Origin: Erythrobacter sp.
GTDB lineage: Bacteria; Pseudomonadota; Alphaproteobacteria; Sphingomonadales; Sphingomonadaceae
Direction: 5' to 3'
Length of the DNA: 64,000 nt
Assembly: GCF_030066995.1 (NCBI RefSeq)
Contig: NZ_JASJAP010000002.1
Location: 62,001-126,000, forward strand
Positions 26,546 to 35,685 of this stretch are shown piece after piece (the stretch's first letter is position 1; each line of letters starts with the position of its first letter). The position numbers and the translations under genes are program-made. The notes under the pieces were generated by a model. That model was not told the DNA's origin and did no database searches. It saw only the letters and a list, made by a program, of their open reading frames with translations.

Positions 26546-26923
26546 CTGGTCTCTGGCGTTGATTTTCCAAACGGAAAAATATCCGCGATCGGACCGATTT
26601 TCCAGCCAAATTTCAGGCTGCGGTGACCCTGAATTTTTCGCTCTCTACAGAGCCTGTGAAGCACCCGACCTGTCTGGGTCCACGCGACATCCTCGAACCG
26701 CCGAGAGGTACCGAGATGAGGCGCGTAAACTCGTCGAAGCTTTGAAAGCCACGAGGAGACAAAGCTGCAGCCCCAATGGACCATCCGCGGCTTGATCAGC
26801 TAAATAACAATTCACGCCTCGTGAAGCGGAGCGCGGGGTAGACATCGAGGTTTCCGGCAGACTTGCCTCTATCCTCGCTCTTGATACTGGCGAAAATCGA
26901 TCGGTCGGTATGTAGGCTGTCGA
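26546..26923. other. Gene-free promoter region upstream of kdgK
   Basis: This 378-bp stretch holds no convincing gene. Near kdgK it carries TTTCCAAACGGAAAAATA (26564-26581), the fourth copy of the TTTCC/GGAAA site. The rest, up to tRNA-Gly, shows only short open frames without recognisable similarity. Confidence 0.5.
26564..26581. promoter_or_regulatory. Putative operator, copy 4, upstream of the uronate operon
   Basis: TTTCCAAACGGAAAAATA is 18 bp upstream of the kdgK start on the minus strand, with TTTTCC/GGAAAA arms. It resembles copies 1-3 in the peptide locus. Confidence 0.4.
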
Positions 26924-26998
26924 TGGAGCGGGCGAGGCGATTCGAACGCCCGACCCCAACCTTGGCAAGGTTGTGCTCTACCCCTGAGCTACGCCCGC
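26924..26998 (-). tRNA. tRNA-Gly (anticodon GCC)
   Basis: On the minus strand a 75-nt cloverleaf is complete: acceptor GCGGGCG pairs with CGCCCGC, the D arm contains GTAGCTCAGGGGTAGAGC, the anticodon stem-loop CAACC-TTGCCAA-GGTTG gives GCC, and the T arm has GGGCGTTCGAATCGCC(T). The 3' CCA is encoded (TGG at 26924-26926 on the plus strand). It stands alone, between the uronate promoter region and cnoX. Confidence 0.96.
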
Positions 26999-27277
26999 TC
27001 ATTGACGCCTTTCGGGACGCGCATAGGCGCACGTCCCTGCCGGGGAGGCGCGCCAACTAACAGCGAGCCCCGCGCTTCGCAAGAGGAAATGCAAGCAAAA
27101 ATTCGCCTCACGGGAACTCAAACCATTGCCGAGCAACACGAGCGCTTCACATCGCGCCCGATGTGCCCCACATTAGAGCGGAAACGAGCGGACATCCCCT
27201 TGCTCACCCTTTAACGATGGCGCGTCGGGTCATGCTCACGACCATTTCCCGCGCACTCAGATGAGAGGAACAATCCC

Positions 27278-28213
27278 TTGGCCAGCATGGGTCTCAACAT
27301 AGATGAACAAAAAGCTGTCGAGCGCTTTCGCAAGGATGTGGTCGAGCCGAGCCAGACAAAACTCGTAATCCTGGACTTCTGGGCGGAATGGTGCGGACCG
27401 TGCAAGGCGCTGGCACCCATGCTTGAAAAGGTATGCGCAGAATACGCGGACAAGGGTGTGGTTCTTGCCAAGATCAATGTCGACGAAGAACAGTTCATCG
27501 CCGGCCAGTTTCAGGTCAAATCGATCCCTACAGTCTACGCCATGTTCCAGGGCCAGCCGGTCGCGGATCTCACCAGCGCGCGCAGCGAATCCCAGTTCAA
27601 GCAAATCCTTGATCAATTGCTTGGCCAATTGCCGATCAAGGGCGGCACAGATGGAGGGGCCGAGGCTGGCCCGTCGCCCGAAGAGATCGCGCAGTTCGTG
27701 GCCATGGGCGAGCAGTCGCTTGACGATGGGGACGCGCAGCGCGCCGCCGGCGTCTTTGCGCAGGTGACGCAATTCGCCCCCGACAACGCCGCTGCGCACG
27801 CCGGTCTCATCCGCGCCCTGATTGCCATGAACCAGCTTGACGAAGCGCGCCAGGCGCTAGCCGCTGTCGATGCGGACCCCAAGCTTGCAAACGACCCGGC
27901 CCTCTCCGCGGCCAAAACAGCGCTCGAGCTTGCTGGCACGCAGGTTGACGACAGCGAGCTGGCCAGCCTGAAGGCTGCCGCTGACGCGAACCCGACCGAT
28001 ATGGAAGCCGGGCTTGCCTATGCGGAAGCCGCCTTTGCTGCCGGCCAACGCGAAGCGGCGGCCGACACCTTGCTCACCATGATCGAAACCGATCGTGAAT
28101 GGAAGGAAGGCGCCGCGCGCACCAAACTGCTACAAATCTTTGAAGCGGTTGGCCTTGAAGATCCGTGGGTGGTCTCGACACGGCGCAGCCTGTCCAAGAT
28201 CCTGTTTGGTTAA
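27278..28213 (+). CDS. cnoX: Thioredoxin-domain TPR protein, CnoX (YbbN) type co-chaperone
   Basis: A 311-residue cytoplasmic protein. The thioredoxin domain covers about residues 10-120 with a full active site WCGPCK, followed by an alpha-helical TPR-like part (repeated AAG/ALA-rich helices to 311). CnoX/YbbN protects nascent or oxidised proteins and hands them to GroEL or DnaK; some members lack the cysteine pair, but this one retains it. TTG 27278 is preferred over ATG 27287 because GAGAGGAA lies seven bases before the TTG. The LON-domain gene follows after 5 bp, suggesting a protein-quality-control operon. Confidence 0.87.
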   Translation: MASMGLNIDEQKAVERFRKDVVEPSQTKLVILDFWAEWCGPCKALAPMLEKVCAEYADKGVVLAKINVDEEQFIAGQFQVKSIPTVYAMFQGQPVADLTSARSESQFKQILDQLLGQLPIKGGTDGGAEAGPSPEEIAQFVAMGEQSLDDGDAQRAAGVFAQVTQFAPDNAAAHAGLIRALIAMNQLDEARQALAAVDADPKLANDPALSAAKTALELAGTQVDDSELASLKAAADANPTDMEAGLAYAEAAFAAGQREAAADTLLTMIETDREWKEGAARTKLLQIFEAVGLEDPWVVSTRRSLSKILFG

Positions 28214-28218
28214 GTGTG

Positions 28219-28830
28219 ATGTCCACTCGCCTTTCCATCTTTCCTTTGCCCGGTGCGGTTCTGTTTCCAGGGCTGCAATTGCCGCTTCATATCTTCGAAC
28301 CGCGCTACCGCGCGCTGGTCGGCGACGCGCTGGTGCGCGATCGCCGGATTGCAATGATCCAGCCGCAACGCTCGATCGAGGGGGCGCCGCTCTATTCGGT
28401 CGGGTGCGTCGGTCGGATCGGGGAAATCGAGGCGATGGATGACGGGCGCTACAACCTGATCCTTGAAGGCGAAGCCCGCTTCAAGCTCTTGCGCGAACTC
28501 GATGTCGCGACCGCTTTTCGCCAGGTTGAAGGCGAGTTGATCGAGGATGACACGGACGAGACGCTAAGCCATGCGCAGCGCGGCGGGTTCGAAGCCGAGG
28601 CGCGCGCCTTCGCGGATTCGCAAGGATACCGGGTAGACTGGGATTCGGTCGAACGGCTCGATGATCAATCGCTCATCAACGGCGTCTCGCAAATCGCGCC
28701 CTTCGATCCCGCATCAAAGCAAGCGCTGTTGGAAGCGAAGACGCTGTCCGCGCGCTGCGAGCTGCTGGTGCAGCTTATGCAGTTCTTCAGCCGCGGCGAT
28801 GGCGGCGACGAAATCATGACGCTGCAGTGA
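28219..28830 (+). CDS. LON substrate-binding-domain protein (Lon N-terminal domain only)
   Basis: A 203-residue stand-alone Lon N domain (PUA-like), starting at ATG 28219. The opening IFPLPGAVLFPGLQLPLHIFEPRY and the following YNLILEGEARFKLL are the family signature. There is no ATPase or protease part, which is normal for this family (COG2802). It probably binds unfolded or modified proteins; its place five bases after cnoX supports a quality-control role. Its 3' end overlaps the convergent sulfotransferase-like gene by 17 bp. Confidence 0.88.
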   Translation: MSTRLSIFPLPGAVLFPGLQLPLHIFEPRYRALVGDALVRDRRIAMIQPQRSIEGAPLYSVGCVGRIGEIEAMDDGRYNLILEGEARFKLLRELDVATAFRQVEGELIEDDTDETLSHAQRGGFEAEARAFADSQGYRVDWDSVERLDDQSLINGVSQIAPFDPASKQALLEAKTLSARCELLVQLMQFFSRGDGGDEIMTLQ

Positions 28831-29554
28831 GCGCGTGGCGCCGCAGCGCATCATAATCGGCGCGGCACGCCTGCGCGACCGCGAGATACTCATCTTTCAG
28901 CTCAGGCAGGGGGCCAGGCGCGGGACCGAAGCGCGTCGATGCGTTGACCTTGTCGTACCAATGCGCGCCCCACACACCGTCTTGCGGATGGGGTCCGCGC
29001 TCCCATTCAAGCATGGATGCATCCCACGCGATGCCCAGCGCATTGCACAGCCCTTCAAGCACACCGGCTGGATCTTGGAGCACCAGATCGCTGTCCACCA
29101 CCACAGGCGCGCTTCCGGTGCGCTGAGCTTCGGTCTCGAAATACGCCCGCAGCTTGGCGAAGCCGAGCAACTCGGGGCGTCGCAGCTCGTTCTTTGCGGC
29201 GTAGCTAGCCACCACACGCTCGGGCGCGCGGATGAGAAAAGCATGCCGGTGCTCGGGGAAATCTGCGATGCCGATCGGGCCGACCATGTGATGCGGCATA
29301 TGCTTTTGGTACCAGACCGTCTTGCCGTCTGGGATGGAGCCGTTGAGCGCTGCGGTGACGCGGTTCCAGTCGCAGTCCATCTCGGCCACGGTCTCAGCCG
29401 CCATCGGGTGTGGTTCGCGCGTGTCCTTGAGAAAGGCGCCGTAGAACGGCTCATCCGAGACCGCGCAATCGTTTCTTGCACCAAAGCTGCGCATCATTGC
29501 GGTCGAGATGTTGCGCGGGCCCGACCACATCGCAATGCGGACCGGCGCGCTCAC
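28814..29554 (-). CDS. Sulfotransferase-like P-loop protein linked to a class IV aminotransferase
   Basis: A 246-residue protein with a sulfotransferase-type P-loop near the N-terminus (WSGPRNISTAMMRSF, about 9-23) and a second conserved segment FLIRAPERVVASY (about 125), resembling the 3'-phosphate-binding loop of sulfotransferases. A PAPS-dependent reaction is not proven for this branch. The start (ATG 29554) overlaps the stop of the aminotransferase gene (ATGA), so the two are co-translated. Eukaryotic branched-chain-aminotransferase-like proteins combine similar domains in one chain, as I recall, which supports a joint function. Confidence 0.72.
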   Translation of the reverse strand: MSAPVRIAMWSGPRNISTAMMRSFGARNDCAVSDEPFYGAFLKDTREPHPMAAETVAEMDCDWNRVTAALNGSIPDGKTVWYQKHMPHHMVGPIGIADFPEHRHAFLIRAPERVVASYAAKNELRRPELLGFAKLRAYFETEAQRTGSAPVVVDSDLVLQDPAGVLEGLCNALGIAWDASMLEWERGPHPQDGVWGAHWYDKVNASTRFGPAPGPLPELKDEYLAVAQACRADYDALRRHALTAAS

Positions 29555-30468
29555 GCTGCAACATCCTCGTCCATCAGATCCCGGTAGAGCCCCTGCAGCC
29601 GTTCGACCATGGCCCCGCGCGCCGGCGTGAGCGACCGACCGTCGACCTCGGTAACCGGAACGACGCCGGCAAAGGTACCCGTCACGAAGGCTTCATCCGC
29701 GCCGTAGACATCGGTCAGCGAGAAGTTCTTCTCGAACACCGGAATACCGGCCTCGCGGCACACCCGAATGACGTTCGAGCGGGTGATCCCGCCGAGGCAG
29801 TAGTCGCCGGTTGAGGTCCACACCTCGCCCTTGCGAACGATGAAGAAGTGGGTCGAATTGCACGTTGCAACAAAGCCGTGCGGGTCCAGCATCAGCGCCT
29901 CGTCCGCTCCGGCTCGCGTCGCCTGAATGCAGGCGGTGATGCAGTTGAGCTTTGAGTGCGAGTTGAGCTTCTGGTCCTGCACCGCCGGATCGCCGCGGCG
30001 CACATGCACGGTGAACAGCCGGATGCCGGTCTTGATCGTCTGGGGAGAAGGCGCTTTGTATTCCGGGACGATCACGATGGTCGCCGGGCTGATAACGACG
30101 CGCGGATCCTGATACGGCGTTGAGCGGATACCGCGCGTCACCATCAGGCGGATGTGAATGCCTTCCTCATCGCGCATCGCATTTGCGTCGATCGTTTCAT
30201 CCAGCCGCGCAATCAGTTCCTCCCGCGAGAGGCCAATATTCATCGCAATGGCCTTCGCGCCCTCATACAGCCGGTCGAGATGCGCGGAGAGGAAGGCGAT
30301 GCGCCCGCGGTGAAGCCGCAGACCCTCCCACACGCCGTCACCGAGCATGAAACCGCTGTCGAAGACCGACACGCTGGCCTCGGCGCGCGGGGTCATCGCG
30401 CCGTTGATGTTGATGAGGATGGCCTCGTTACGCGGATCGGGCGCGAAGTCGTGGGTTCCTTGTGCCAT
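29551..30468 (-). CDS. Class IV aminotransferase (branched-chain / D-amino acid type)
   Basis: A 305-residue PLP enzyme of fold type IV. FDSGFMLGDGVWEGLRLHRGRI (about 38-59) is the characteristic N-terminal part, the PLP lysine is expected in QKLNSHSKLNCITA (about 180), and ADEALMLDPHGFVATCNSTHFFIV and GITRSNVI follow. The variation around the substrate loops is not enough to choose between L-branched-chain and D-amino acid aminotransferase or aminodeoxychorismate lyase. The overlap with the sulfotransferase-like gene argues against ordinary IlvE. Confidence 0.82.
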   Translation of the reverse strand: MAQGTHDFAPDPRNEAILININGAMTPRAEASVSVFDSGFMLGDGVWEGLRLHRGRIAFLSAHLDRLYEGAKAIAMNIGLSREELIARLDETIDANAMRDEEGIHIRLMVTRGIRSTPYQDPRVVISPATIVIVPEYKAPSPQTIKTGIRLFTVHVRRGDPAVQDQKLNSHSKLNCITACIQATRAGADEALMLDPHGFVATCNSTHFFIVRKGEVWTSTGDYCLGGITRSNVIRVCREAGIPVFEKNFSLTDVYGADEAFVTGTFAGVVPVTEVDGRSLTPARGAMVERLQGLYRDLMDEDVAA

Positions 30469-30514
30469 GGCGCGCGACCCTAGGGGCTGCGTGGCGATCC
30501 GGCCAGAGGCCGCG

Positions 30515-31144
30515 TCAGGCGCCGATGCCGAAGGCTCCGCGCAATCCGTCGATCACATACTGCGCCGCCAAAGCCGCCAGCAGCACGCCAAGCAGGCGCG
30601 TGATAACCGCCTCCACCTTGTCGCCAAGCAGGCGGATCAGCGGGCCCGCCGCAACCAACGCCGCGCCCGTCATCGCGAGCACGAGACCAAGTGCGGCAAA
30701 CACCTCCGCGCGCTCGACCCAGCCCTTGGCTTCGTTCATCAGCAGCATGACCGCCGCAATCGCACCTGGCCCCGCGAGCATCGGCATCGCCATCGGAAAG
30801 ACCGATACATCCTCGACCTCGCTGGCGCTCACCTTGTCCGCGCGCTCCTCGCGGCGCTGGGTGCGCTTTTCGAACACCATCTCGAAGGCGATGAAGAACA
30901 GCATCAGCCCGCCCGCGATGCGAAAGGCGTCGAGCTGAATGTGAAGCGCACCGAGAAGCGCTTCGCCGAAGAAGGCAAACACGAGCAGGATTGCCCCTGC
31001 AATCGCAACCGCTCGCAACGCCATGCTGCGCGCTTGCGCGGCGGTCGCCTCCTTGGTCAGCCCGGCGTAGATCGGCGCGCATCCGGGCGGGTCGATGACC
31101 ACGAAAAGGGTAATGAAAGCAGAGACGAAGATCTCAGGAATCAT
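30515..31144 (-). CDS. MarC family integral membrane protein
   Basis: A 209-residue protein with six hydrophobic helices. The family signatures are FVVIDPPGCAPIYAGLT (about 14-30), ALRAVAIAGAILLVFAFFG and AMPMLAGPGAIAAVM (about 118). Function is not established; earlier links to multiple antibiotic resistance were not upheld. It is on the same strand as the aminotransferase, 46 bp away. Confidence 0.9.
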   Translation of the reverse strand: MIPEIFVSAFITLFVVIDPPGCAPIYAGLTKEATAAQARSMALRAVAIAGAILLVFAFFGEALLGALHIQLDAFRIAGGLMLFFIAFEMVFEKRTQRREERADKVSASEVEDVSVFPMAMPMLAGPGAIAAVMLLMNEAKGWVERAEVFAALGLVLAMTGAALVAAGPLIRLLGDKVEAVITRLLGVLLAALAAQYVIDGLRGAFGIGA

Positions 31145-31212
31145 GTCGGTTCGGACTTTACGCAGCGAGTTGAAGCGGAGCCGCGCGCCTCAACACGCTT
31201 TTGCGGCAGAAT

Positions 31213-31974
31213 TCAAGAGGGGGATTCGAGCGACTCTTCAATCGCGGTCTCCCACGCGCCCTCGTAGAAATACTCCGCCTTCACGTATTTCGTGCCATCC
31301 GCACGGTGCTCCCATTGCCAGCGCAAGGTGCCATCGCTCGAAAGCTGCGCCTGCGACTTCCCATCCTCGCCAATCGCCATGGGCGGAGGCGGAGGCACGC
31401 CCAGCCCGCTTTGCGGACAGGTGGCGACCAGGCCCCGGATCGAACTGATCGCTGTCACGACGATATCGCCGTCCTCGAATTCGGGACGCGGGGGAGGCTG
31501 CGGGTTGTCGCGCCCCGCCACATCGTAGGACCATTTGTAAGTGTTGTCCTTCTGGCGCAGCCATGCGGTCACATAGTTTCCAACGAGCCCGTCTGCGTCG
31601 CGAAAGCGCCCCTGTGAGAGCGCAAGCGCGCCATCGCAGCTCATCACGACAGTTCGCGGCCCCCATTCGGTGGCCTTGTCCGGGTTGGGCAGCGCTTGGG
31701 CGAGGGTGGCGAAGGGAACGGGACCGTTGCGGCCATGAAGAACAGCCTCGGGCGTGCCGAACTCGACGCCCGCGGAGTATTGCCCCTGCGCCTGGGCGGC
31801 CTTGAAGTAGGCGATCTCGGTCTTGACGATAACGCTTGGCTGCGCCGCGCCCGGAGCTGTCGCCAGCACTCGGTTGATCACCTTGGTCGGAGGGCCCCTG
31901 CGCGCCTGCCCGCCCGCGCAGGCGCTGAGCGTGAGAGCGACGCAAGTGAGTACGACGAGAGAAGATGAACGCAT
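31213..31974 (-). CDS. Hypothetical lipoprotein
   Basis: A 253-residue protein with a lipoprotein signal (VVLTCVALTLSACAGG; cysteine at about 20). ATG 31974 is chosen because the signal peptide starts there, although the frame is open further upstream. The mature part has no domain I recognise; it contains one pair WSYDVAGRDNPQPPP and a C-terminal WQWEHRADGTKYVKAEYFY that looks like a beta-rich extracytoplasmic fold. It lies between marC and folD on the same strand, and probably is expressed separately. Confidence 0.7.
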   Translation of the reverse strand: MRSSSLVVLTCVALTLSACAGGQARRGPPTKVINRVLATAPGAAQPSVIVKTEIAYFKAAQAQGQYSAGVEFGTPEAVLHGRNGPVPFATLAQALPNPDKATEWGPRTVVMSCDGALALSQGRFRDADGLVGNYVTAWLRQKDNTYKWSYDVAGRDNPQPPPRPEFEDGDIVVTAISSIRGLVATCPQSGLGVPPPPPMAIGEDGKSQAQLSSDGTLRWQWEHRADGTKYVKAEYFYEGAWETAIEESLESPS

Positions 31975-32036
31975 CGGGACTTGTTCCATTGAGAGCGACG
32001 GCAAGGGCACCCTTCTCACGTGTGAACCGGGTGAAG

Positions 32037-32930
32037 TCAAAGCCCTTCGGGAGGGTCAAGCCCTTCGTTGCGATGCGCGGCGATGGCGGTGTTGCGCAGG
32101 AGCACCGCAATCGTCATCGGGCCGACGCCGCCTGGCACCGGGGTAATCGCACCCGCCACCTCGCTCGCTTCGCCAAACGCCACATCGCCCACAAGCCGCC
32201 CTTTCCCAGCGCCCGGCTCCGGCGGAAGGCGGTTGATCCCGACATCGATGACCGTCGCGCCGGGTTTGAGCCAGTCCTTGCCGATCATCTCGGGCCGGCC
32301 CACCGCCGCTACGACGACGTCCGCGCGCGAGACCACGGATTTGAGATCGCGCGTGCGGCTGTGGGCGATGGTCACGGTGGCGTTGGCGTCGAGAAGGAGC
32401 TGCGCCATCGGTTTGCCGACAATGTTCGAGCGGCCGATGACGACCGCTTCGAGACCGGAGAGGTCGCCGAGCTGGTCGGTCAACAGCATCATGCAACCAA
32501 GCGGTGTGCACGGCACGAAGCCCGACTGGCCGACCGACAACCGTCCGGCGTTGATCACGTGAAACCCGTCGACATCCTTGTCCGGGCTGATCGAGGCGAT
32601 GACGCTCTGCTCGTCGAGATGCGATGGCAGCGGGAGCTGGACGAGAATGCCATCCACCGCCGGATCGGCATTGAGGGTCTCGACCAGCGCGAGCAGATCG
32701 GCCTCGCTCGTATCAGCGGGCAGGCGGTGCTCGAAGCTCTCCATATTGGCAGCCAGCGTCGCCTTGCCCTTGTTGCGAACATAGACCTGGCTGGCCGGGT
32801 CCTCCCCCACCAACACCACGGCCAGCCCGGGCTTTCGCCCAGCCTTTTGCGCAAAGCTGAGCGCGGCCTCGCCCACTCGTTCACGCAAGCGCGCAGCGAA
32901 GGCTTTCCCGTCAATACGTGTGGCGGTCAT
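32037..32930 (-). CDS. folD: Bifunctional methylenetetrahydrofolate dehydrogenase/cyclohydrolase
   Basis: A 297-residue enzyme that converts 5,10-methylene-THF to 10-formyl-THF. Start ATG 32930. Motifs: VYVRNKGKA (catalytic Lys of K-x-K/YVxNKxKA), [34 protein letters not shown] (dinucleotide-binding) and [15 protein letters not shown]. It could use the methylene-THF made by the sarcosine oxidase encoded 16 kb away, but the genes are not linked. Gene yggT is 14 bp upstream. Confidence 0.97.
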   Translation of the reverse strand: MTATRIDGKAFAARLRERVGEAALSFAQKAGRKPGLAVVLVGEDPASQVYVRNKGKATLAANMESFEHRLPADTSEADLLALVETLNADPAVDGILVQLPLPSHLDEQSVIASISPDKDVDGFHVINAGRLSVGQSGFVPCTPLGCMMLLTDQLGDLSGLEAVVIGRSNIVGKPMAQLLLDANATVTIAHSRTRDLKSVVSRADVVVAAVGRPEMIGKDWLKPGATVIDVGINRLPPEPGAGKGRLVGDVAFGEASEVAGAITPVPGGVGPMTIAVLLRNTAIAAHRNEGLDPPEGL

Positions 32931-32944
32931 TTCTGCGCAGCGGG

Positions 32945-33238
32945 TCAGTTCGAGAACATGACGGCGCTCAACACGATCAGCATGACGCGCAGGAGAATGA
33001 TCAGAACGATGGGCGAAAAGTCGATGGCGCCCGTATCGGGCATGATACGCCGGATCGGTCGCAAAAGCGGATCGAGGACAAGGCCGACCGAATTGTAGAC
33101 CTGCATCAGGAATTGATTGGATGGGCTTACGACGTTGAACGCAAATAGCAGGCTGATCACGAACTGGATGATGATCAGCATGACAAGGATGCCCGCGAGC
33201 ATGTCGATAATCTGATAAAGGGCTACTAAGCCTGCCAT
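32945..33238 (-). CDS. YggT family membrane protein
   Basis: A 97-residue protein with two hydrophobic helices around the YggT motif [20 protein letters not shown] (about 53-72). Members are linked to osmotic tolerance and to cell division in different bacteria. Same strand as folD, 14 bp apart. Confidence 0.88.
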   Translation of the reverse strand: MAGLVALYQIIDMLAGILVMLIIIQFVISLLFAFNVVSPSNQFLMQVYNSVGLVLDPLLRPIRRIMPDTGAIDFSPIVLIILLRVMLIVLSAVMFSN

Positions 33239-33376
33239 TCTTCGGTGCTTTCCTGTTCTTTCGCACGCTCGCTGGCGCGCAATCGCCGTCCCTGCCGTAT
33301 TACTTACCTAATACGCCCTGCTGCTTGGTCAAGGCCGCTTGGTCAAAGCCGTTTGCGCAAGCCCGTAGCAGGCCGC

Positions 33377-34324
33377 TCACGCGCGCACCAGCGTGCCCGC
33401 GCCGCGCGCGGTGAAGAATTCCAGCAGCATGGCGTGCGGTACGCGTCCATCAAGGATCACCGCCGCCTCGCAGCCCGCCTTGACCGCGTTCACGCAGGTC
33501 TCCAGCTTGGGCACCATGCCGCCGATAATCGTGCCATCTTCGCGCAGCTTCTCGATGGCCGGAGGATCGAGATCGGAGAGAAGCTCCCCCTTCTTGTCGA
33601 GGACACCGGCCACATCGGTCAACAGGAACAGACGCGCCGCGCCAAGCGCTGCGGCTATGGCACCGGCCATGGTGTCGGCGTTGATGTTGTAGGTCTGTCC
33701 GTCTTCGTCCGCTGCAATAGGTGCGATCACCGGGATCATCCCCGCAGCAACCGCGGTTTCGATCACGCTTGTGTCGACGCTTGCCGGCTCTCCGACAAAG
33801 CCAAGGTCCACAGCCTTTTCAATGAGGCTTTCCGGATCGCGCGTAGTCCGCGACACTTTGCGCGCCGTCACCAGACCACCGTCTTTGCCCGAAACCCCGA
33901 TCGCCCTGCCACCCGCGCTGGCGAGCCATCCGACAAGCTGTTTGTTGATCGCGCCCGACAGGACCATTTCGGCCACCTTTGCCGTTGCCTCATCGGTCAC
34001 ACGCAGGCCGTCGACAAAGGTGCTCTCCAGACCAAGGCGCTCCAGCATATCGCCGATCTGCGGGCCGCCTCCGTGCACCACGACCGGATTGATGCCGACC
34101 GCTTTCAGCAAGACGATATCCTCCGCAAAGTCGCGCGCCGCGCGCTCATCGCCCATGGCGTGGCCGCCATACTTCACCACCAGGGTGCGACCGGCATAGG
34201 TCTGAAAGTACGGCAGCGCCTCGATCAGCACTTCGGCTTTCTCATGCGCCGAGCGCCCCAGTTCAGCGCTCGAGCGAATGGCATTCGAGCCGGCTGCAGA
34301 GCCATTTTCAGGCCGATTGTTCAC
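33377..34324 (-). CDS. argB: Acetylglutamate kinase
   Basis: A 315-residue amino acid kinase acting in arginine synthesis. It phosphorylates N-acetyl-L-glutamate. Motifs: [12 protein letters not shown] (phosphate-binding Lys), [39 protein letters not shown] and [18 protein letters not shown] ([14 protein letters not shown]). The first about 30 residues are a poorly conserved extension. Full length and regular; it is divergent from the bufferin gene. Confidence 0.96.
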   Translation of the reverse strand: MNNRPENGSAAGSNAIRSSAELGRSAHEKAEVLIEALPYFQTYAGRTLVVKYGGHAMGDERAARDFAEDIVLLKAVGINPVVVHGGGPQIGDMLERLGLESTFVDGLRVTDEATAKVAEMVLSGAINKQLVGWLASAGGRAIGVSGKDGGLVTARKVSRTTRDPESLIEKAVDLGFVGEPASVDTSVIETAVAAGMIPVIAPIAADEDGQTYNINADTMAGAIAAALGAARLFLLTDVAGVLDKKGELLSDLDPPAIEKLREDGTIIGGMVPKLETCVNAVKAGCEAAVILDGRVPHAMLLEFFTARGAGTLVRA

Positions 34325-34532
34325 GCGCGCGGTCTCCTCAAGGACGCCGTTGCCGAGCGCCTAGCTTGTTGCCGTGCGTTAGGAAAGCGCCGCGTTCCAT
34401 ATCGCTTCTGCGGTGCAGCATGAGGGATTTGCACTTGGCTGTGTAACCAAAGGCGTGTTCACTGCGAATCGTTTGGTGGGTGTGATGCGGGATTTGCGCG
34501 CGCACCAGCCAGATTGCACAGGAGGAATACTC

Positions 34533-34868
34533 ATGAACACGTCACGTCTTTCAGGCTCGATCGCCGTTGCCGCCGCTGCGGGGCTTGCTGCGGCCTGTTC
34601 GGGCGGAGCCGACGCGCCAACCGAAGCGGGCGCCGCCACCACCGAAGCCGAAGCGCTGGCCGCCGCTGGTGGGGGTGAAAAGGAGAAGTGCTACGGCATC
34701 AGCCTCGCTGGCAAGAACGATTGCGCGGCCGGGCCTGGCACCAGTTGCGCCGGCACCAGCACGGTCGACTATCAGGGCAATGCGTGGACCTATGTCGACG
34801 CGGGCACCTGCGAAACAATTGAGCGCGGCGACGGCTCCTTCGGTTCGTTGAGCGAAATCGAAGCCTGA
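34533..34868 (+). CDS. DUF2282 family bufferin-type precursor peptide (BufA1-like)
   Basis: A 111-residue exported small protein. ATG 34533 has GGAGGA six bases upstream. The N-terminal hydrophobic leader ([17 protein letters not shown]) is followed by a low-complexity Ala/Glu/Thr linker and the DUF2282 core with four cysteines in the usual places: [20 protein letters not shown] and GTCETI. DUF2282 peptides (bufferins) are ribosomally made, processed by a DUF692 multinuclear iron oxygenase (BufB) with a helper (BufC), and bind copper. No DUF692 or BufC gene is next to this one, so the precursor is an orphan here. The terminator at 34891 closes a one-gene transcript. Confidence 0.85.
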   Translation: MNTSRLSGSIAVAAAAGLAAACSGGADAPTEAGAATTEAEALAAAGGGEKEKCYGISLAGKNDCAAGPGTSCAGTSTVDYQGNAWTYVDAGTCETIERGDGSFGSLSEIEA

Positions 34869-34890
34869 TCGCTTGCCGCAACGCGCATCC

Positions 34891-34921
34891 AATGGCCGTC
34901 GGGAGTTATCCGGCGGCCATT
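34891..34921 (+). terminator. Rho-independent-type terminator after the bufferin gene
   Basis: A 12-bp stem (AATGGCCGTCGG against CCGGCGGCCATT with one T-G wobble) and a seven-base loop, 22 bp after the stop codon. The T tail is short. Confidence 0.6.
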
Positions 34922-35003
34922 TGCGTATCGGTAACCCCCTTGGTCGATTTGTTCGACCCGTAGCCATGGGATTAGCGCCCCAGCGTGTTAAGGGTGTTGT
35001 GGT

Positions 35004-35570
35004 ATGGCCCGTTTCCGCACCCCATCCAAGGGTCGCTTTCGCCCGCGTCCCCGTCGCTCGCCGCGCAACGGTCTGCTCAGCTGGTGGAACCTTTGGCGCG
35101 TGCCCACGCTTGTGACCATCGTCGCCGCGATCTGGTGGTTCGGCGTTCGCCCGGTCACCGACGAGCAAGGCTGGGTGCCGGTCGACGAGCGCTTCAGCCT
35201 GTGCGGCGGGGCCGATCGCACGCGCGGCTGCGTCGTCGATGGCGACACCCTTTTCATAAGCGAGCGCGGGGCACGTCCCCGCCGGGTTCGCCTGACCGGC
35301 TTTGATGCGCCTGAGCTCAACGCGGCGTGCGCACCGGAACGCGAGCTCGCCGCCGAAGCGCGCGAGGCGCTGCTTGATTGGCTCAATCGGGGCCCGTTCG
35401 AATGGAGCGGCGCCGAGGATCCGCCCCACGATCAGTACGGCCGGGAATTGCGCGAGATCCGGCGCCTTCGATCCGACGGTGCCCCCGAATACCTTTCGCA
35501 GGCCCTCATTGAGGCCGGCCTTGCCGATGACACCGGTTGGGGGGCGAGCGAAACCGATTGGTGTCGGTAG
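35004..35570 (+). CDS. Membrane-anchored staphylococcal-nuclease-like protein
   Basis: A 188-residue protein with a basic N-terminus, one transmembrane helix (LVTIVAAIWWFGV, about 36-48) and an SNase/TNase fold from about 65: CVVDGDTLFI, RVRLTGFDAPEL and DQYGRELREI. The arginine/glutamate set of active nucleases is partly kept (DGDT, RLTGFDAPE, YGR). The usual function is Ca-dependent cleavage of DNA or RNA outside the membrane, but activity here is unproven. Confidence 0.78.
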   Translation: MARFRTPSKGRFRPRPRRSPRNGLLSWWNLWRVPTLVTIVAAIWWFGVRPVTDEQGWVPVDERFSLCGGADRTRGCVVDGDTLFISERGARPRRVRLTGFDAPELNAACAPERELAAEAREALLDWLNRGPFEWSGAEDPPHDQYGRELREIRRLRSDGAPEYLSQALIEAGLADDTGWGASETDWCR

Positions 35571-35685
35571 GCGATGATGCGGCCCCATCGTCAACAATAC
35601 CCGATCCCGCAGCCACCTTTGCCCGCCCCACTGCCCGGGCTGTGCGCGCTTTAGTCTGGCGCGCATTGGTCTGGAGAGCGGCTTG

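Noticed and set aside
26559..26795. Short open frame upstream of tRNA-Gly
   Set aside because: Covers operator copy 4, has no ribosome site and no recognisable domain.
34533..35570. Full bufferin operon with BufB and BufC
   Set aside because: The next gene is an SNase-like protein and the previous is argB; no DUF692 motif is found in the window.
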